NCBI RefSeq assembly: GCF_014647535.1
Contig: NZ_BMPJ01000013.1
Span: forward strand, 1-62,944
Direction of reading: 5' to 3'
Length of the DNA: 62,944 nucleotides
Source: Thermus composti
Lineage (GTDB): Bacteria > Deinococcota > Deinococci > Deinococcales > Thermaceae
In this document: positions 37,998 through 45,769 of the stretch, one piece after another
How the letters are laid out: each line of letters begins with the position of its first letter
How positions within the stretch are numbered: position 1 is the first letter of the stretch
Made by a program: the position numbers and the translations under genes
Notes under the pieces: generated by a model
Seen by the model: the letters and a program-made list of their open reading frames with translations, nothing else
The model's database searches: none
What the model was told of the DNA's origin: nothing

Positions 37998-38882
37998 GCG
38001 CAACGCCCGCCTCAAAAAGGCCAACACCCGCTCCCGGAAGGCCCGGTCCACCTCCCCCCGGAAAAGGTGCCCCCCCGGGTAGCTAAAGCACTCCACGGGC
38101 TTTTTTAGGGCTTTAAGCCTCCGGCAGAGCTCCCAGGACCACTCCGGGGGCACCTGGGCGTCTTTAAGCCCGTGGTGGACGCTATAGGGGACGGAAAGGT
38201 CCGCTAGGTAAGTCCAGGCCGAAGCCTGGCGGAGGACCTCCTCGGGCAGGGCCAAAAGCTCCCCTCCCCGCCTTCCCTGGGACCAGAAGCGGATCCTTTC
38301 CAGGTTCAGCCGCTCGTCCCCACTCATGCTCCCGTAGAGGACCACACCCCTAAGGCCGGGGTCCACCAGACTTACGATCTGGGCGACCCCGCCCCCCATG
38401 GAGTGGCCGAAGAGGGCGATGCGGGAGGCCTCCGCCTCGGGAAAGGCCCCCTTGCGCACCTCGGCCAGGAGGTTCAGCACGTCCACGGCGTAGGCGTGGC
38501 GGAGACCCTGGGCGGGGGCCCCTTCGGAGGGGGGGTGGCCCCGGTAGTTGGGGTGGAGGACGAGGTAGCCCCGTTCCGCCAGGAAGTCGGCGTAGGAAGT
38601 GGTGTAGGCGAGGAGGCGGTAGCGGCTTGGCTCCACGTAGCCGTGGAGGACCACCACCACGGGGAAGGGCCCTTGGCCTTTGGGCAGGTTGGCGAAGCCG
38701 TGGACCCTAAGGCCATCGGAGAGGTGGGAGAACTGGACCCGCCTAAAGGCGGGCCTTTCCTCCAAGACCCTTTCCACCCGAAACCCCCCTTCCCCGTAGC
38801 CTCGAGCCCGGAGCCCGGGGAGGGTGAGAACCTGGGCGAAAGCCGGAAGAAGCAGAAGGGCCAGGAAAAGGCCTGGGCGCAT
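37995..38882 (-). CDS. Exported alpha/beta hydrolase
   Basis: A 295-aa protein with a signal peptide (MRPGLFLALLLLPAFA|QV). The hydrolase fold shows the oxyanion strand VVVVLHGYVEPSRY, the nucleophile elbow ALFGHSMGGGVAQ, the acid in HHGLKDAQVPPEW and the histidine in SYPGGHLFRGEV. It resembles dipeptidyl-peptidase/acetyl-xylan-esterase-like secreted hydrolases; substrate unknown. The ATG lies seven bases after TAGCCT. Confidence 0.82.
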   Translation of the reverse strand: MRPGLFLALLLLPAFAQVLTLPGLRARGYGEGGFRVERVLEERPAFRRVQFSHLSDGLRVHGFANLPKGQGPFPVVVVLHGYVEPSRYRLLAYTTSYADFLAERGYLVLHPNYRGHPPSEGAPAQGLRHAYAVDVLNLLAEVRKGAFPEAEASRIALFGHSMGGGVAQIVSLVDPGLRGVVLYGSMSGDERLNLERIRFWSQGRRGGELLALPEEVLRQASAWTYLADLSVPYSVHHGLKDAQVPPEWSWELCRRLKALKKPVECFSYPGGHLFRGEVDRAFRERVLAFLRRALR

Positions 38883-38889
38883 ACCCCCC

Positions 38890-38895
38890 AGGCTA
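38890..38895 (-). promoter_or_regulatory. -10 box of the alpha/beta hydrolase gene
   Basis: TAGCCT on the minus strand, seven bases before the ATG at 38882. Confidence 0.45.
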
Positions 38896-38911
38896 ACGGG
38901 GAACCTTCGGG

Positions 38912-39793
38912 CTAAATGTGGTCCGCCTCCCGGGAAAGCCAGCCCGCCTGAAGCCCTTTCAGGCCGATGGCGTGGTAGACGAGCTGGGCCGCGGTCATCT
39001 CGGCGTGGAACTGGCCGTTCGGGGAAAGCTCCACGAAGTCCATTCCCACCACCTCCTTCTCGGCGAAGACCGCCTCGAGGAGGTCCACCACCTGCCGGTA
39101 GGAAAGCCCGCCCGGCAAGGGGGTGCCCACGCTGGGCATCACCGAGGGGTCCAGGGCGTCAAAGTCCAGGCTGATGTAGACCCGCTTTCCCAAGGCGGCA
39201 AGGATCTCCTTGAGGGGAAGCCCCTCCCGGTGGATCCGGTGGGCGGGGAAAAGGGCCACCCCCTTCTCCCGGGCCAAGCGCAAGGAGTCCCGGTCCATGG
39301 CCCGGATCCCCACCTGGGCCAGGGAAAACCCCTCCTGGAGAAGGCGGTGGAAGGGGCTTGCGTGGGAGTAGACCGAGCCCTGCCACTCGGGGTAGAGGTC
39401 GGCGTGGGCGTCTATGTGGAGGAGGGAAAAGGCCCCCAGGGCCTCCTTGTGGGCCTGGACCAAGGGGTGGGTGATGGAGTGGTCCCCGCCCAGGGCCACC
39501 ACCCATTTCCCCGCCCGGAGGTGCTTTAAGGCCTCCTCCCGGATGAGGCGGTGGCTTTCCTCGGCCATCCCCGCCACCCAGGGCACCGGCTCGGCCGCGT
39601 GGATCCCCACCTCCTCGGGGGAGGCGCCCAGCTCCAAAAGAAAAGGCTCAAGCTCCCGGCTTGCCAGGAGGATGGCCTCGGGGCCCCTCCTGGCCCCCGG
39701 GAGGAAGGAGAGGGAAAGGTCATAGGGCACGGGCAGGACCACCACCCGCGCCGCCTCGTAAGGGGTGTCCCGCTCGCCGAAGACGAGGCGCAT
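38912..39793 (-). CDS. Agmatinase-family ureohydrolase (SpeB type)
   Basis: A 293-aa arginase/agmatinase-fold enzyme that removes urea from a guanidino substrate. The two-manganese site is complete: GGDHS, HIDAHAD and SLDFDALDP. In T. thermophilus the SpeB homologue was reported to act on N1-aminopropylagmatine to give spermidine; this gene probably has that role, but substrate choice cannot be read here. The ATG at 39793 is chosen because it is nine bases after TATCCT; a longer frame overlaps the peptidase gene. Confidence 0.88.
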   Translation of the reverse strand: MRLVFGERDTPYEAARVVVLPVPYDLSLSFLPGARRGPEAILLASRELEPFLLELGASPEEVGIHAAEPVPWVAGMAEESHRLIREEALKHLRAGKWVVALGGDHSITHPLVQAHKEALGAFSLLHIDAHADLYPEWQGSVYSHASPFHRLLQEGFSLAQVGIRAMDRDSLRLAREKGVALFPAHRIHREGLPLKEILAALGKRVYISLDFDALDPSVMPSVGTPLPGGLSYRQVVDLLEAVFAEKEVVGMDFVELSPNGQFHAEMTAAQLVYHAIGLKGLQAGWLSREADHI

Positions 39794-39813
39794 AGCCCCC
39801 CAAGGATACCCCA

Positions 39814-41139
39814 CTAGCGGCCCAGGAAGAAAAGCTCCAACAGGCGCAGGATGGCCAGGGTGCCCCGCGCAAAGTCCTGGATGCGGATGTGCTCGTTGGG
39901 GCTATGGACCCGGCTTCCCGGGTAGCCCACCCCGAGGCCCACCGCCGGGGCTTTGAGGTGGTGGAGGAAGGGGTGCATGGGCCCCGAGCCCGCCATGTTG
40001 GGGTAAAGAACGGCCCTCTGGCCAAAGGACTCCTCCAGGGCCCGCCTGGCCAGGCCCACGAAGGGGTGGGCCAGGTCCGATCGGGCGGGCTTTTCCCCCT
40101 TCTCCAGGACCACCACCTCCACGTCGTGGAAGCCCTGGGCCTCGAGGTGCCGCTTAAGGAGAGCGGGCACCTCCTCGGGGTCCTGGTCGGGGACGAGGCG
40201 GAAGTCCAGCTTGGCCCGGGCCTCCGCAGGGAGGACGGTCTTGGACCCGGGGCCCCCGTACCCCGCGTGGAAGCCGTTGAAGTTCACGCAGGGCTCGGCG
40301 TAAAGGCGCTGGTTAAACTCCAGGTTCCTCGCCCCGCCCAGGAAGTCCCGCACGCCAAAGGCCTCCCTTAGGGCCTCCGACTCGTCGGGGATCTCGGCCA
40401 AGACCTCCATCTCCAAGGGGGTGAGGGGGCGGACCCGGTCGTAAAATCCGGGGATTAAAACCCGTCCCTCCTCGTCCCGAAGGGAGGCCAGGGCGCGGCT
40501 TAAGCGGTAGATGGGGTTTTCCACCACCGCCCCGTAGGAGGAGTGGAGGTCAAAGGCTGCCGTGCGCACCCTTAGCTCCAGGGCCACGATCCCCTTGAGG
40601 CCGGCGTAGAGGTAGGGCCTGCCCTTGGCGTCCACGCCCCCCGCCTCCCAGAGGATGGCCTCCGCCTGGAGGCGGTCCCGCTTGTCCGCCACGTAGGCCT
40701 CGAGGTGGGGGCTTCCCACCTCCTCCTCCCCCTCCACCACGAACTTCACCCGGGGTAGAAAGCCGTGCTTCTCCCGGAAGAGCTTAAGGGCCACCATCCG
40801 GGCCACCAGCTCCCCCTTGTCGTCGTGGGCCCCCCGCCCGTACCAGGCCCCGTCCCGCTCGGTGAGCCGGAAGGGGTCCGTCTCCCAGAGGTCCAAGGGG
40901 TCCGGGGGCTGGACGTCGTAGTGGTTGTAGAAGAGGAGAGTCCTCTCCCCCTCGCCTCCCTCGGCATAGACCACGGGGGGGCCATAGCCCTCGTGGAGCT
41001 CGGGGCGAAGCCCCAAGCCCTCCAACGCCTCGGCCACCTTTTCCGCCGCTTCCCGAAGGGCCTTCCCCTCGGCGCTCACCGAGGGTACGGCCACAAGCTC
41101 TGCAAGAAACGCCCTTGCCTCTTCCAGAAAGCCCCACAT
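39814..41139 (-). CDS. M20-family metallopeptidase (dipeptidase type)
   Basis: A 441-aa zinc peptidase. The first metal motif is LFYNHYDVQPPD, the bridging Asp lies in GRGAHDDKGE, the catalytic Glu pair in VVEGEEEVGSP, and the last His in SRVHSPNEHI. The lid (dimerisation) domain is about residues 190-310, with DLHSSYGAVVENP. This matches the carnosinase-like/ArgE-DapE group that acts on short peptides. It is divergent from mglB. Confidence 0.9.
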   Translation of the reverse strand: MWGFLEEARAFLAELVAVPSVSAEGKALREAAEKVAEALEGLGLRPELHEGYGPPVVYAEGGEGERTLLFYNHYDVQPPDPLDLWETDPFRLTERDGAWYGRGAHDDKGELVARMVALKLFREKHGFLPRVKFVVEGEEEVGSPHLEAYVADKRDRLQAEAILWEAGGVDAKGRPYLYAGLKGIVALELRVRTAAFDLHSSYGAVVENPIYRLSRALASLRDEEGRVLIPGFYDRVRPLTPLEMEVLAEIPDESEALREAFGVRDFLGGARNLEFNQRLYAEPCVNFNGFHAGYGGPGSKTVLPAEARAKLDFRLVPDQDPEEVPALLKRHLEAQGFHDVEVVVLEKGEKPARSDLAHPFVGLARRALEESFGQRAVLYPNMAGSGPMHPFLHHLKAPAVGLGVGYPGSRVHSPNEHIRIQDFARGTLAILRLLELFFLGR

Positions 41140-41156
41140 GGTAGACTGAGCATACT

Positions 41157-41648
41157 ATGGTGGAGCCTTCCCTGGTCCTCTACGGGGCCCCTTACGAGCG
41201 GGCCATGGCCGTCCTAGAGGAAACCCTACGGGAGACCGGGGCCCGCTACGCCCTCTTCATTGACCGCAAAGGCTTCGTCCTGGCCCACAAGGAGGCCCTT
41301 TGGGCCCCCAAGCCTCCCCCCCTGGACAGCCTGGCCACCCTGGTGGCGGGCAACGCCGCCGCCACCCAGGCCCTGGCCAAGCTCCTGGGCGAAGCCCGCT
41401 TCCAGGAGGTGGTCCACCAGGGAGAGAGGATGGGCCTCTACGTGGACGAGGCCGGGGAGCACGCCCTTTTGGTCCTCATCTTTGACGAAAGCGCCCCCCT
41501 GGGCAAGGTGAAGCTTTACGGTAAGCGGGCGGCTTCGGCCCTGGCCGAGATCACGGAGGAGGCTTTGGCCAACCCGCCCAAACTCCCCCTGGACACGGAG
41601 TACCAAGAAGGAGCCAAGGCCCTCCTAGACGAGCTCCTGGGTAACTAG
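41157..41648 (+). CDS. mglB: MglB, roadblock-family GAP for MglA
   Basis: A 163-aa roadblock/LC7 protein that speeds GTP hydrolysis by MglA and sets polarity in Myxococcus. The roadblock core spans about residues 12-135 ([59 protein letters not shown]). The gene ends two bases before mglA. It closely resembles the crystallised Thermus protein. A TAGACT box lies nine bases before the ATG. Confidence 0.95.
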   Translation: MVEPSLVLYGAPYERAMAVLEETLRETGARYALFIDRKGFVLAHKEALWAPKPPPLDSLATLVAGNAAATQALAKLLGEARFQEVVHQGERMGLYVDEAGEHALLVLIFDESAPLGKVKLYGKRAASALAEITEEALANPPKLPLDTEYQEGAKALLDELLGN

Positions 41649-41650
41649 GC

Positions 41651-42241
41651 ATGAGCACCATCAACTTCGCCAACCGCGAGATCAACTTCAAGATCGTCTA
41701 CTACGGACCCGGCCTCTCGGGCAAGACCACCAACCTCAAGTGGATCTACGGCAAGATCCCCGAGGGGCGCAAGGGGGAGATGGTCTCCTTGGCCACGGAG
41801 GACGAGCGCACCCTCTTCTTTGACTTCCTCCCCTTGGACCTGGGGGAGGTCAAGGGGTTTAAGACCCGCTTCCACCTCTACACGGTCCCGGGCCAGGTCT
41901 TCTACAACGCCAGCCGCAAGCTCATCCTGAGGGGCGTGGACGGCATCGTCTTCGTGGCCGACTCGGCCCCCAACCGCCTCAGGGCCAACGCCGAGAGCAT
42001 GCGCAACATGCGGGAGAACCTGGCGGAGTACGGGCTTAAGGTGGAGGACGTGCCCGTGGTCCTCCAGGTGAACAAAAGGGACCTCCCCGACGCCCTCCCC
42101 GTGGAGATGGTGCGGGCGGTGGTGGACCCCGAGGGGCGGTTTCCCGTCTTTGAGGCGGTGGCCACCGAGGGCAAGGGGGTCTTTGAGACCCTCAAGGAGG
42201 TGAGCCGCCTGGTGCTGGCCCGGGTGGCGAGCGGAACCTAA
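41651..42241 (+). CDS. mglA: MglA, small Ras-like GTPase
   Basis: A 196-aa GTPase that switches between poles in gliding bacteria; in Thermus it may guide type IV pili. Motifs: P-loop [10 protein letters not shown], with Gly-Leu replacing the usual Ras pattern, switch I around [10 protein letters not shown], switch [15 protein letters not shown], guanine motif NKRD and VATEGKG. The protein closely matches the T. thermophilus MglA solved with MglB. It is followed by a strong terminator. Confidence 0.97.
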   Translation: MSTINFANREINFKIVYYGPGLSGKTTNLKWIYGKIPEGRKGEMVSLATEDERTLFFDFLPLDLGEVKGFKTRFHLYTVPGQVFYNASRKLILRGVDGIVFVADSAPNRLRANAESMRNMRENLAEYGLKVEDVPVVLQVNKRDLPDALPVEMVRAVVDPEGRFPVFEAVATEGKGVFETLKEVSRLVLARVASGT

Positions 42242-42258
42242 AGGCCCGGGGGCTCGAG

Positions 42259-42286
42259 GCCGGATACCCTCCGGCTTTTTATTTTT
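42259..42286 (+). terminator. Intrinsic terminator after mglA
   Basis: A GCCGG/CCGGC stem with a seven-base loop is followed by TTTTTATTTTTG, the clearest Rho-independent terminator in the window. Confidence 0.85.
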
Positions 42287-42300
42287 GTTTCAAAAAAATC

Positions 42301-42336
42301 GGGACAAAAGTCCCTAAACACCTTTTCCTAAGGGAC
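42301..42336 (+). promoter_or_regulatory. Inverted-repeat cluster upstream of the ba3 oxidase operon
   Basis: GGGAC, AAAA, GTCCC (42301-42314) forms one palindrome, and GTCCCT (42310-42315) pairs with AGGGAC (42331-42336) across 15 bases. The stretch is A/T-rich in an otherwise G/C-rich genome and lies about 80-115 bases before the first oxidase gene. It could be an operator for a redox or stress regulator. The segment 42337-42415 holds no gene; a GGAGGGAGGG ribosome site ends it. Confidence 0.35.
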
Positions 42337-42415
42337 AAACGTACCTCCCGCTCCGCCCCTCCTTTCCCTACCATGGATCCCGTATGCGACCATCCGTCGC
42401 GAAAGGAGGGAGGGT

Positions 42416-42520
42416 ATGGAGGAAAAACCCACAGGCGCCCTCGGCGTCATCGTAGTTTTGGCCCTGACAATCCTGGTTTTCTGGCTAGGGGTATACGCCC
42501 TTTTCCTCGCTAGGGGGTGA
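42416..42520 (+). CDS. cbaD: ba3-type cytochrome oxidase subunit IIa
   Basis: A 34-aa single-helix subunit: MEEKPTGALGVIVVLALTIL continuing to FLARG. It nearly matches subunit IIa of the T. thermophilus ba3 oxidase, which packs against subunits I and II. It is preceded by GGAGGGAGGG and followed by subunit II after six bases. Very short, but the similarity and order leave little doubt. Confidence 0.92.
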   Translation: MEEKPTGALGVIVVLALTILVFWLGVYALFLARG

Positions 42521-42526
42521 GGTAGG

Positions 42527-43030
42527 GTGGACGAGCGCAAGGCCCACAAGGCGATCCTAGCTTACGAGAAGGGGTGGCTCGCCTTCTCCTTGGCGATGCT
42601 CTTCGTCTTCATCGCCCTCATCGCCTACACCCTGGCCACCCACACCTCCGGGGTCATCCCCGCAGGCAAGCTGGAACGGGTGAACCCCACCACGGTGCGC
42701 TCCGAAGGCCCCTGGGCCGACCCCGCCCAGGCGGTGGTCCAGACCGGCCCCAACCAGTACACCGTCTACGTCCTGGCCTTCGCCTTCGGCTACCAGCCGA
42801 ACCCCATTGAGGTGCCCAAGGGGGCGGAGATCGTCTTCAAGATCACGAGCCCCGACGTCATCCACGGCTTCCACGTGGAGGGCACCAACATCAACGTGGA
42901 GGTCCTGCCGGGCGAGGTCTCCACGGTGCGCTACACCTTTAAAGAGGCAGGCGAGTACCGGATTATCTGCAACCAGTACTGCGGCTTAGGCCACCAGAAC
43001 ATGTTCGGGAAGATCGTGGTGAAGGAGTGA
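42527..43030 (+). CDS. cbaB: ba3-type cytochrome oxidase subunit II (CuA)
   Basis: A 167-aa protein with one N-terminal transmembrane helix (about 16-38) and a periplasmic cupredoxin domain that holds the two-copper CuA centre, the entry point for electrons from cytochrome c552. Ligands are His in SPDVIHGFHV and the C-terminal CNQYCGLGHQNM (two Cys, the main-chain Gln, His and Met). It uses a GTG start. From memory it differs from HB8 at several places (for example FKEAGEY), which supports a related strain. Confidence 0.96.
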   Translation: MDERKAHKAILAYEKGWLAFSLAMLFVFIALIAYTLATHTSGVIPAGKLERVNPTTVRSEGPWADPAQAVVQTGPNQYTVYVLAFAFGYQPNPIEVPKGAEIVFKITSPDVIHGFHVEGTNINVEVLPGEVSTVRYTFKEAGEYRIICNQYCGLGHQNMFGKIVVKE

Positions 43031-43033
43031 GCC

Positions 43034-44722
43034 ATGGCGCTGCGCGCGGGAGAGATCAGCCGGATCTACGAGGCCTACCCCGAGAAGAAGGCCACCCTTT
43101 ACTTCCTGGTCCTGGGGTTTCTGGCCGTCATCGTGGGAAGCCTCTTCGGCCCCTTCCAGGCCCTGAACTACGGGAACGTGGACGCTTACCCCCTGCTTAA
43201 GCGCCTTCTCCCCTTCGTCCAGTCCTACTACCAGGGCCTGACCCTCCACGGGGTCTTGAACGCCATCGTCTTCACCCAGCTTTTCGCCCAGGCCATCATG
43301 GTCTACCTCCCCGCCCGGGAGCTGAACCTGCGGCCCAACATGGGCCTCATGTGGCTCTCCTGGTGGATGGCCTTCCTCGGCCTTGGGGTGGCCGCCCTTC
43401 CCCTCCTCGCCAACGAGGCCACGGTCCTTTACACCTTCTACCCGCCCCTCAAAGGGCACTGGGCCTTCTATTTGGGGGCGAGCCTCTTCGTCCTCTCCAC
43501 CTGGGTCAGCATCTACATCGTTTTGGACCTGTGGCGGCGCTGGAAGGCGCAAAACCCCGGCAAGGTGACCCCTCTCGTCACCTACATGGCCGTGGTGTTC
43601 TGGCTCATGTGGTTCATCGCCTCCATCGGGCTCGTGCTGGAGGCGGTCCTCTTCCTTCTCCCCTGGTCCTTCGGGCTCATCCAGGGGGTGGACCCCCTCC
43701 TGGCCCGCACCCTCTTCTGGTGGACGGGCCACCCCATCGTCTACTTCTGGCTCCTTCCCGCCTACGCCATCATCTACACGGTGTTGCCCAAGCAGGCTGG
43801 GGGGAAGCTGGTCTCCGACCCCATGGCCCGGCTCGCCTTCCTCCTTTTCCTCCTCCTCTCCACCCCGGTGGGGTTCCACCACCAGTTCGCCGACCCCGGG
43901 ATTGACCCCACCTGGAAGATGATCCACTCCGTCCTCACCCTCTTCGTGGCGGTGCCCAGCCTCATGACCGCCTTCACCGTGGCCGCCAGCCTGGAGCTGG
44001 CCGGAAGGATGCGGGGGGGCAGGGGGCTTTTGGGCTGGATCAAGGCCCTCCCCTGGGACAACCCCGCCTTCGTGGCCCCGGTCTTGGGCCTTTTGGGCTT
44101 CATCCCAGGCGGAGCGGGGGGCATCGTGAACGCCAGCTTCACCCTGGACTACGTGGTCCACAACACCGCCTGGGTCCCCGGCCACTTCCACCTCCAGGTG
44201 GCGAGCCTCGTGACCCTCACCGCCATGGGCTCCCTCTACTGGCTCCTTCCCAACCTCACGGGCAAGCCCATCTCCGACGGACAGAGGCGGCTTGGCCTGG
44301 CGGTGGTGTGGCTCTGGTTCCTGGGCATGATGGTCATGGCGGTGGGCCTTCACTGGGCGGGGCTTCTGAACGTGCCCCGGCGGTCCTACATCGCCCAGGT
44401 TCCCGACGCCTACCCTCAGGCGGCGGTGCCCATGGTCTTCAACGTCCTGGCGGGGATCATCCTCCTGGTGGCCCTCCTCCTCTTCATCTACGGCCTCTTC
44501 AGCATCCTCCTTTCCCGGGAGCGGAAGCCCGAGCTGGCGGAGGCCCCGGTGCCCTTCGCTGAGGTCCTCTCCGGCCCCGAGGACCGCAGGCTCGTCCTGG
44601 CCATGGACCGGATCGGCTTCTGGTTCGCCGTGGCGGTGATCCTGGTGGTCCTGGCCTACGGGCCCACCCTGGTCCAGCTTTTCAGCCACCTGAACCCCGT
44701 GCCGGGTATGCGGCTCTGGTAG
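43034..44722 (+). CDS. cbaA: ba3-type cytochrome oxidase subunit I
   Basis: A 562-aa protein with 13 transmembrane helices that binds heme b, heme a3 and CuB and pumps protons. Visible landmarks are LTLHGVLNAIVFT (heme b His), WWTGHPIVYFWLLPAYA (His-Tyr crosslink and CuB His), TPVGFHHQFADPG (two CuB His), and VPGHFHLQVASLV (heme a3 and heme b His). It sits three bases after subunit II. This is a B-type oxidase used at low oxygen. Confidence 0.97.
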   Translation: MALRAGEISRIYEAYPEKKATLYFLVLGFLAVIVGSLFGPFQALNYGNVDAYPLLKRLLPFVQSYYQGLTLHGVLNAIVFTQLFAQAIMVYLPARELNLRPNMGLMWLSWWMAFLGLGVAALPLLANEATVLYTFYPPLKGHWAFYLGASLFVLSTWVSIYIVLDLWRRWKAQNPGKVTPLVTYMAVVFWLMWFIASIGLVLEAVLFLLPWSFGLIQGVDPLLARTLFWWTGHPIVYFWLLPAYAIIYTVLPKQAGGKLVSDPMARLAFLLFLLLSTPVGFHHQFADPGIDPTWKMIHSVLTLFVAVPSLMTAFTVAASLELAGRMRGGRGLLGWIKALPWDNPAFVAPVLGLLGFIPGGAGGIVNASFTLDYVVHNTAWVPGHFHLQVASLVTLTAMGSLYWLLPNLTGKPISDGQRRLGLAVVWLWFLGMMVMAVGLHWAGLLNVPRRSYIAQVPDAYPQAAVPMVFNVLAGIILLVALLLFIYGLFSILLSRERKPELAEAPVPFAEVLSGPEDRRLVLAMDRIGFWFAVAVILVVLAYGPTLVQLFSHLNPVPGMRLW

Positions 44723-44744
44723 CCTAGGCCCTTTGTCCCTTGAC

Positions 44745-44763
44745 CCCCTCCCCCGGGGAGGGG
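44745..44763 (+). terminator. Hairpin after the oxidase genes
   Basis: A 7-bp C/G stem (CCCCTCC with GGAGGGG) 22 bases after the cbaA stop, followed by AAACTTTCTT. It may be a partial terminator before the two small membrane genes. Confidence 0.5.
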
Positions 44764-44777
44764 AAACTTTCTTGGGG

Positions 44778-45248
44778 ATGTTCCTCGCCCACGCCTACGC
44801 CATCGCGGTCCTCGAGGTCCTGCCCTTCTTCCTCCAGTTCCTGGGGCTTGGGCTTTCGGAAACCCTGGGGGAGGGGCTTTGCGGGAGCGCCCTTGGGGTC
44901 TCGGAGGCCGAGGCGGTGCGGTACGGCCTGGTGAGCGAGTACTATTTCTACGGCCAGGCCTTCCTCGTCCTCCTCGCCCTCAAGGCCGCCTACGCCCTGG
45001 GGCTTGTCCTCCTCCGGTTCATGTACCCCGAAAAGGCCCCCCCCTTCGCCCCCCTGGTGTGGCGGCTCGGGATGGGGCTCTCCTCGGCCCTCCTCCTCCT
45101 CTTCCTCCTCACCCGGACCCTGCCCCTGCCCTTCCTCACCCCCCTAGGCCCCGCCTGGCTCTCCCCCGCCCCCCTAGACCCCCTTTCCCTCTTGATGGCC
45201 GCCCCGGAACCCGTCCTCCTCGGGCTCCTCTGGAGGGCCCGGCCGTGA
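44778..45248 (+). CDS. Multi-spanning membrane protein downstream of the ba3 oxidase
   Basis: A 156-aa hydrophobic protein with about four helices, starting MFLAHAYAIAVLEVLPFFLQ. The ATG at 44778 is preferred because the frame upstream crosses the hairpin. I know no family for it. Position after cbaA suggests a role in oxidase assembly or biogenesis, but this is inference. It is coupled to the next small gene by a GTGA overlap. Confidence 0.6.
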   Translation: MFLAHAYAIAVLEVLPFFLQFLGLGLSETLGEGLCGSALGVSEAEAVRYGLVSEYYFYGQAFLVLLALKAAYALGLVLLRFMYPEKAPPFAPLVWRLGMGLSSALLLLFLLTRTLPLPFLTPLGPAWLSPAPLDPLSLLMAAPEPVLLGLLWRARP

Positions 45249-45370
45249 GGCTTCCCCCTTTGGTCTACCTCCTCGGCGCCGTGAGCTTCCTCACGGGGGC
45301 CGCCCTCGCCCTCAGCGCCCTCCTCCTCTTCCTGGTTGACGGGACGGGGAGGAGGGCCTATCCTGGGTAA
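45245..45370 (+). CDS. Small single-helix membrane protein (41 aa)
   Basis: GTG-started frame overlapping the previous stop (GTGA). The product is LPPLVYLLGAVSFLTGAALA with a continuing hydrophobic helix to LLFLVDG and a short basic tail. The size and layout resemble small oxidase-associated subunits. The rpsO promoter lies inside its 3' end. Confidence 0.5.
   Translation: MRLPPLVYLLGAVSFLTGAALALSALLLFLVDGTGRRAYPG
45336..45364 (+). promoter_or_regulatory. rpsO promoter
   Basis: TTGACG (45336-45341), 17-base spacer, TATCCT (45359-45364): the best sigma-A promoter in the window. Transcription should start near 45371, giving a leader of about 68 bases. Confidence 0.65.
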
Positions 45371-45438
45371 GGCTTGGCGGGAGACCGCCTCGAGGAGGAA
45401 GGGGCTTAAAGCGCCTTCCCGCCTGACGGAGGGAAAAC
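45371..45438 (+). promoter_or_regulatory. Structured rpsO leader (S15 autoregulation site)
   Basis: The leader can fold GGCGG-GAGA-CCGCC (45376-45389) and GGAAGG with CCTTCC (45397-45402 / 45414-45419), next to the GGAGGG ribosome site. It is known that T. thermophilus S15 represses its own translation by binding an rRNA-like three-way junction in its mRNA; this leader is at the right place for it. Confidence 0.6.
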
Positions 45439-45708
45439 ATGCCCATCACCAAGGAAGAGAAGCAGAAAGTCATCCAGGAGTTTGCCCGCTTCCCCGGGGA
45501 CACGGGGAGCACCGAGGTGCAGGTGGCCCTCCTTACCCTGCGCATCAACCGGCTTTCCGAGCACCTCAAGGCCCACAGGAAGGATCACCACTCCCACCGC
45601 GGCCTCCTGATGCTGGTGGGCCAGCGCCGCAGGCTCCTCCGCTACCTCCAGCGGGAGGACCCCGAGCGGTACCGGGCCCTTATTGAGAAACTGGGCATCC
45701 GGGGTTAA
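45439..45708 (+). CDS. rpsO: 30S ribosomal protein S15
   Basis: An 89-aa primary 16S rRNA-binding protein of the small subunit platform. It matches S15 throughout, for example [40 protein letters not shown] and [16 protein letters not shown]. It is followed by pnp, the usual gene order. Confidence 0.99.
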   Translation: MPITKEEKQKVIQEFARFPGDTGSTEVQVALLTLRINRLSEHLKAHRKDHHSHRGLLMLVGQRRRLLRYLQREDPERYRALIEKLGIRG

Positions 45709-45725
45709 ACTAGGAAACAGGTCGG

Positions 45726-45748
45726 GGGCGGGGCCAAAAGCTCCGCCC
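45726..45748 (+). terminator. Hairpin between rpsO and pnp
   Basis: GGGCGG pairs with CCGCCC across an 11-base loop and is followed by TTCGCTTTT. It may be an attenuator or the RNase-processed stem that is common between rpsO and pnp. Confidence 0.55.
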
Positions 45749-45769
45749 TTCGCTTTTGGAAGGAGCGCC

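Noticed and set aside
42986-44689. 567-codon open frame antisense to cbaA
   Set aside because: Its product is rich in Gly, His, Glu and Pro with no domain, as expected from reading a GC-rich gene backwards. The plus-strand gene is certain.
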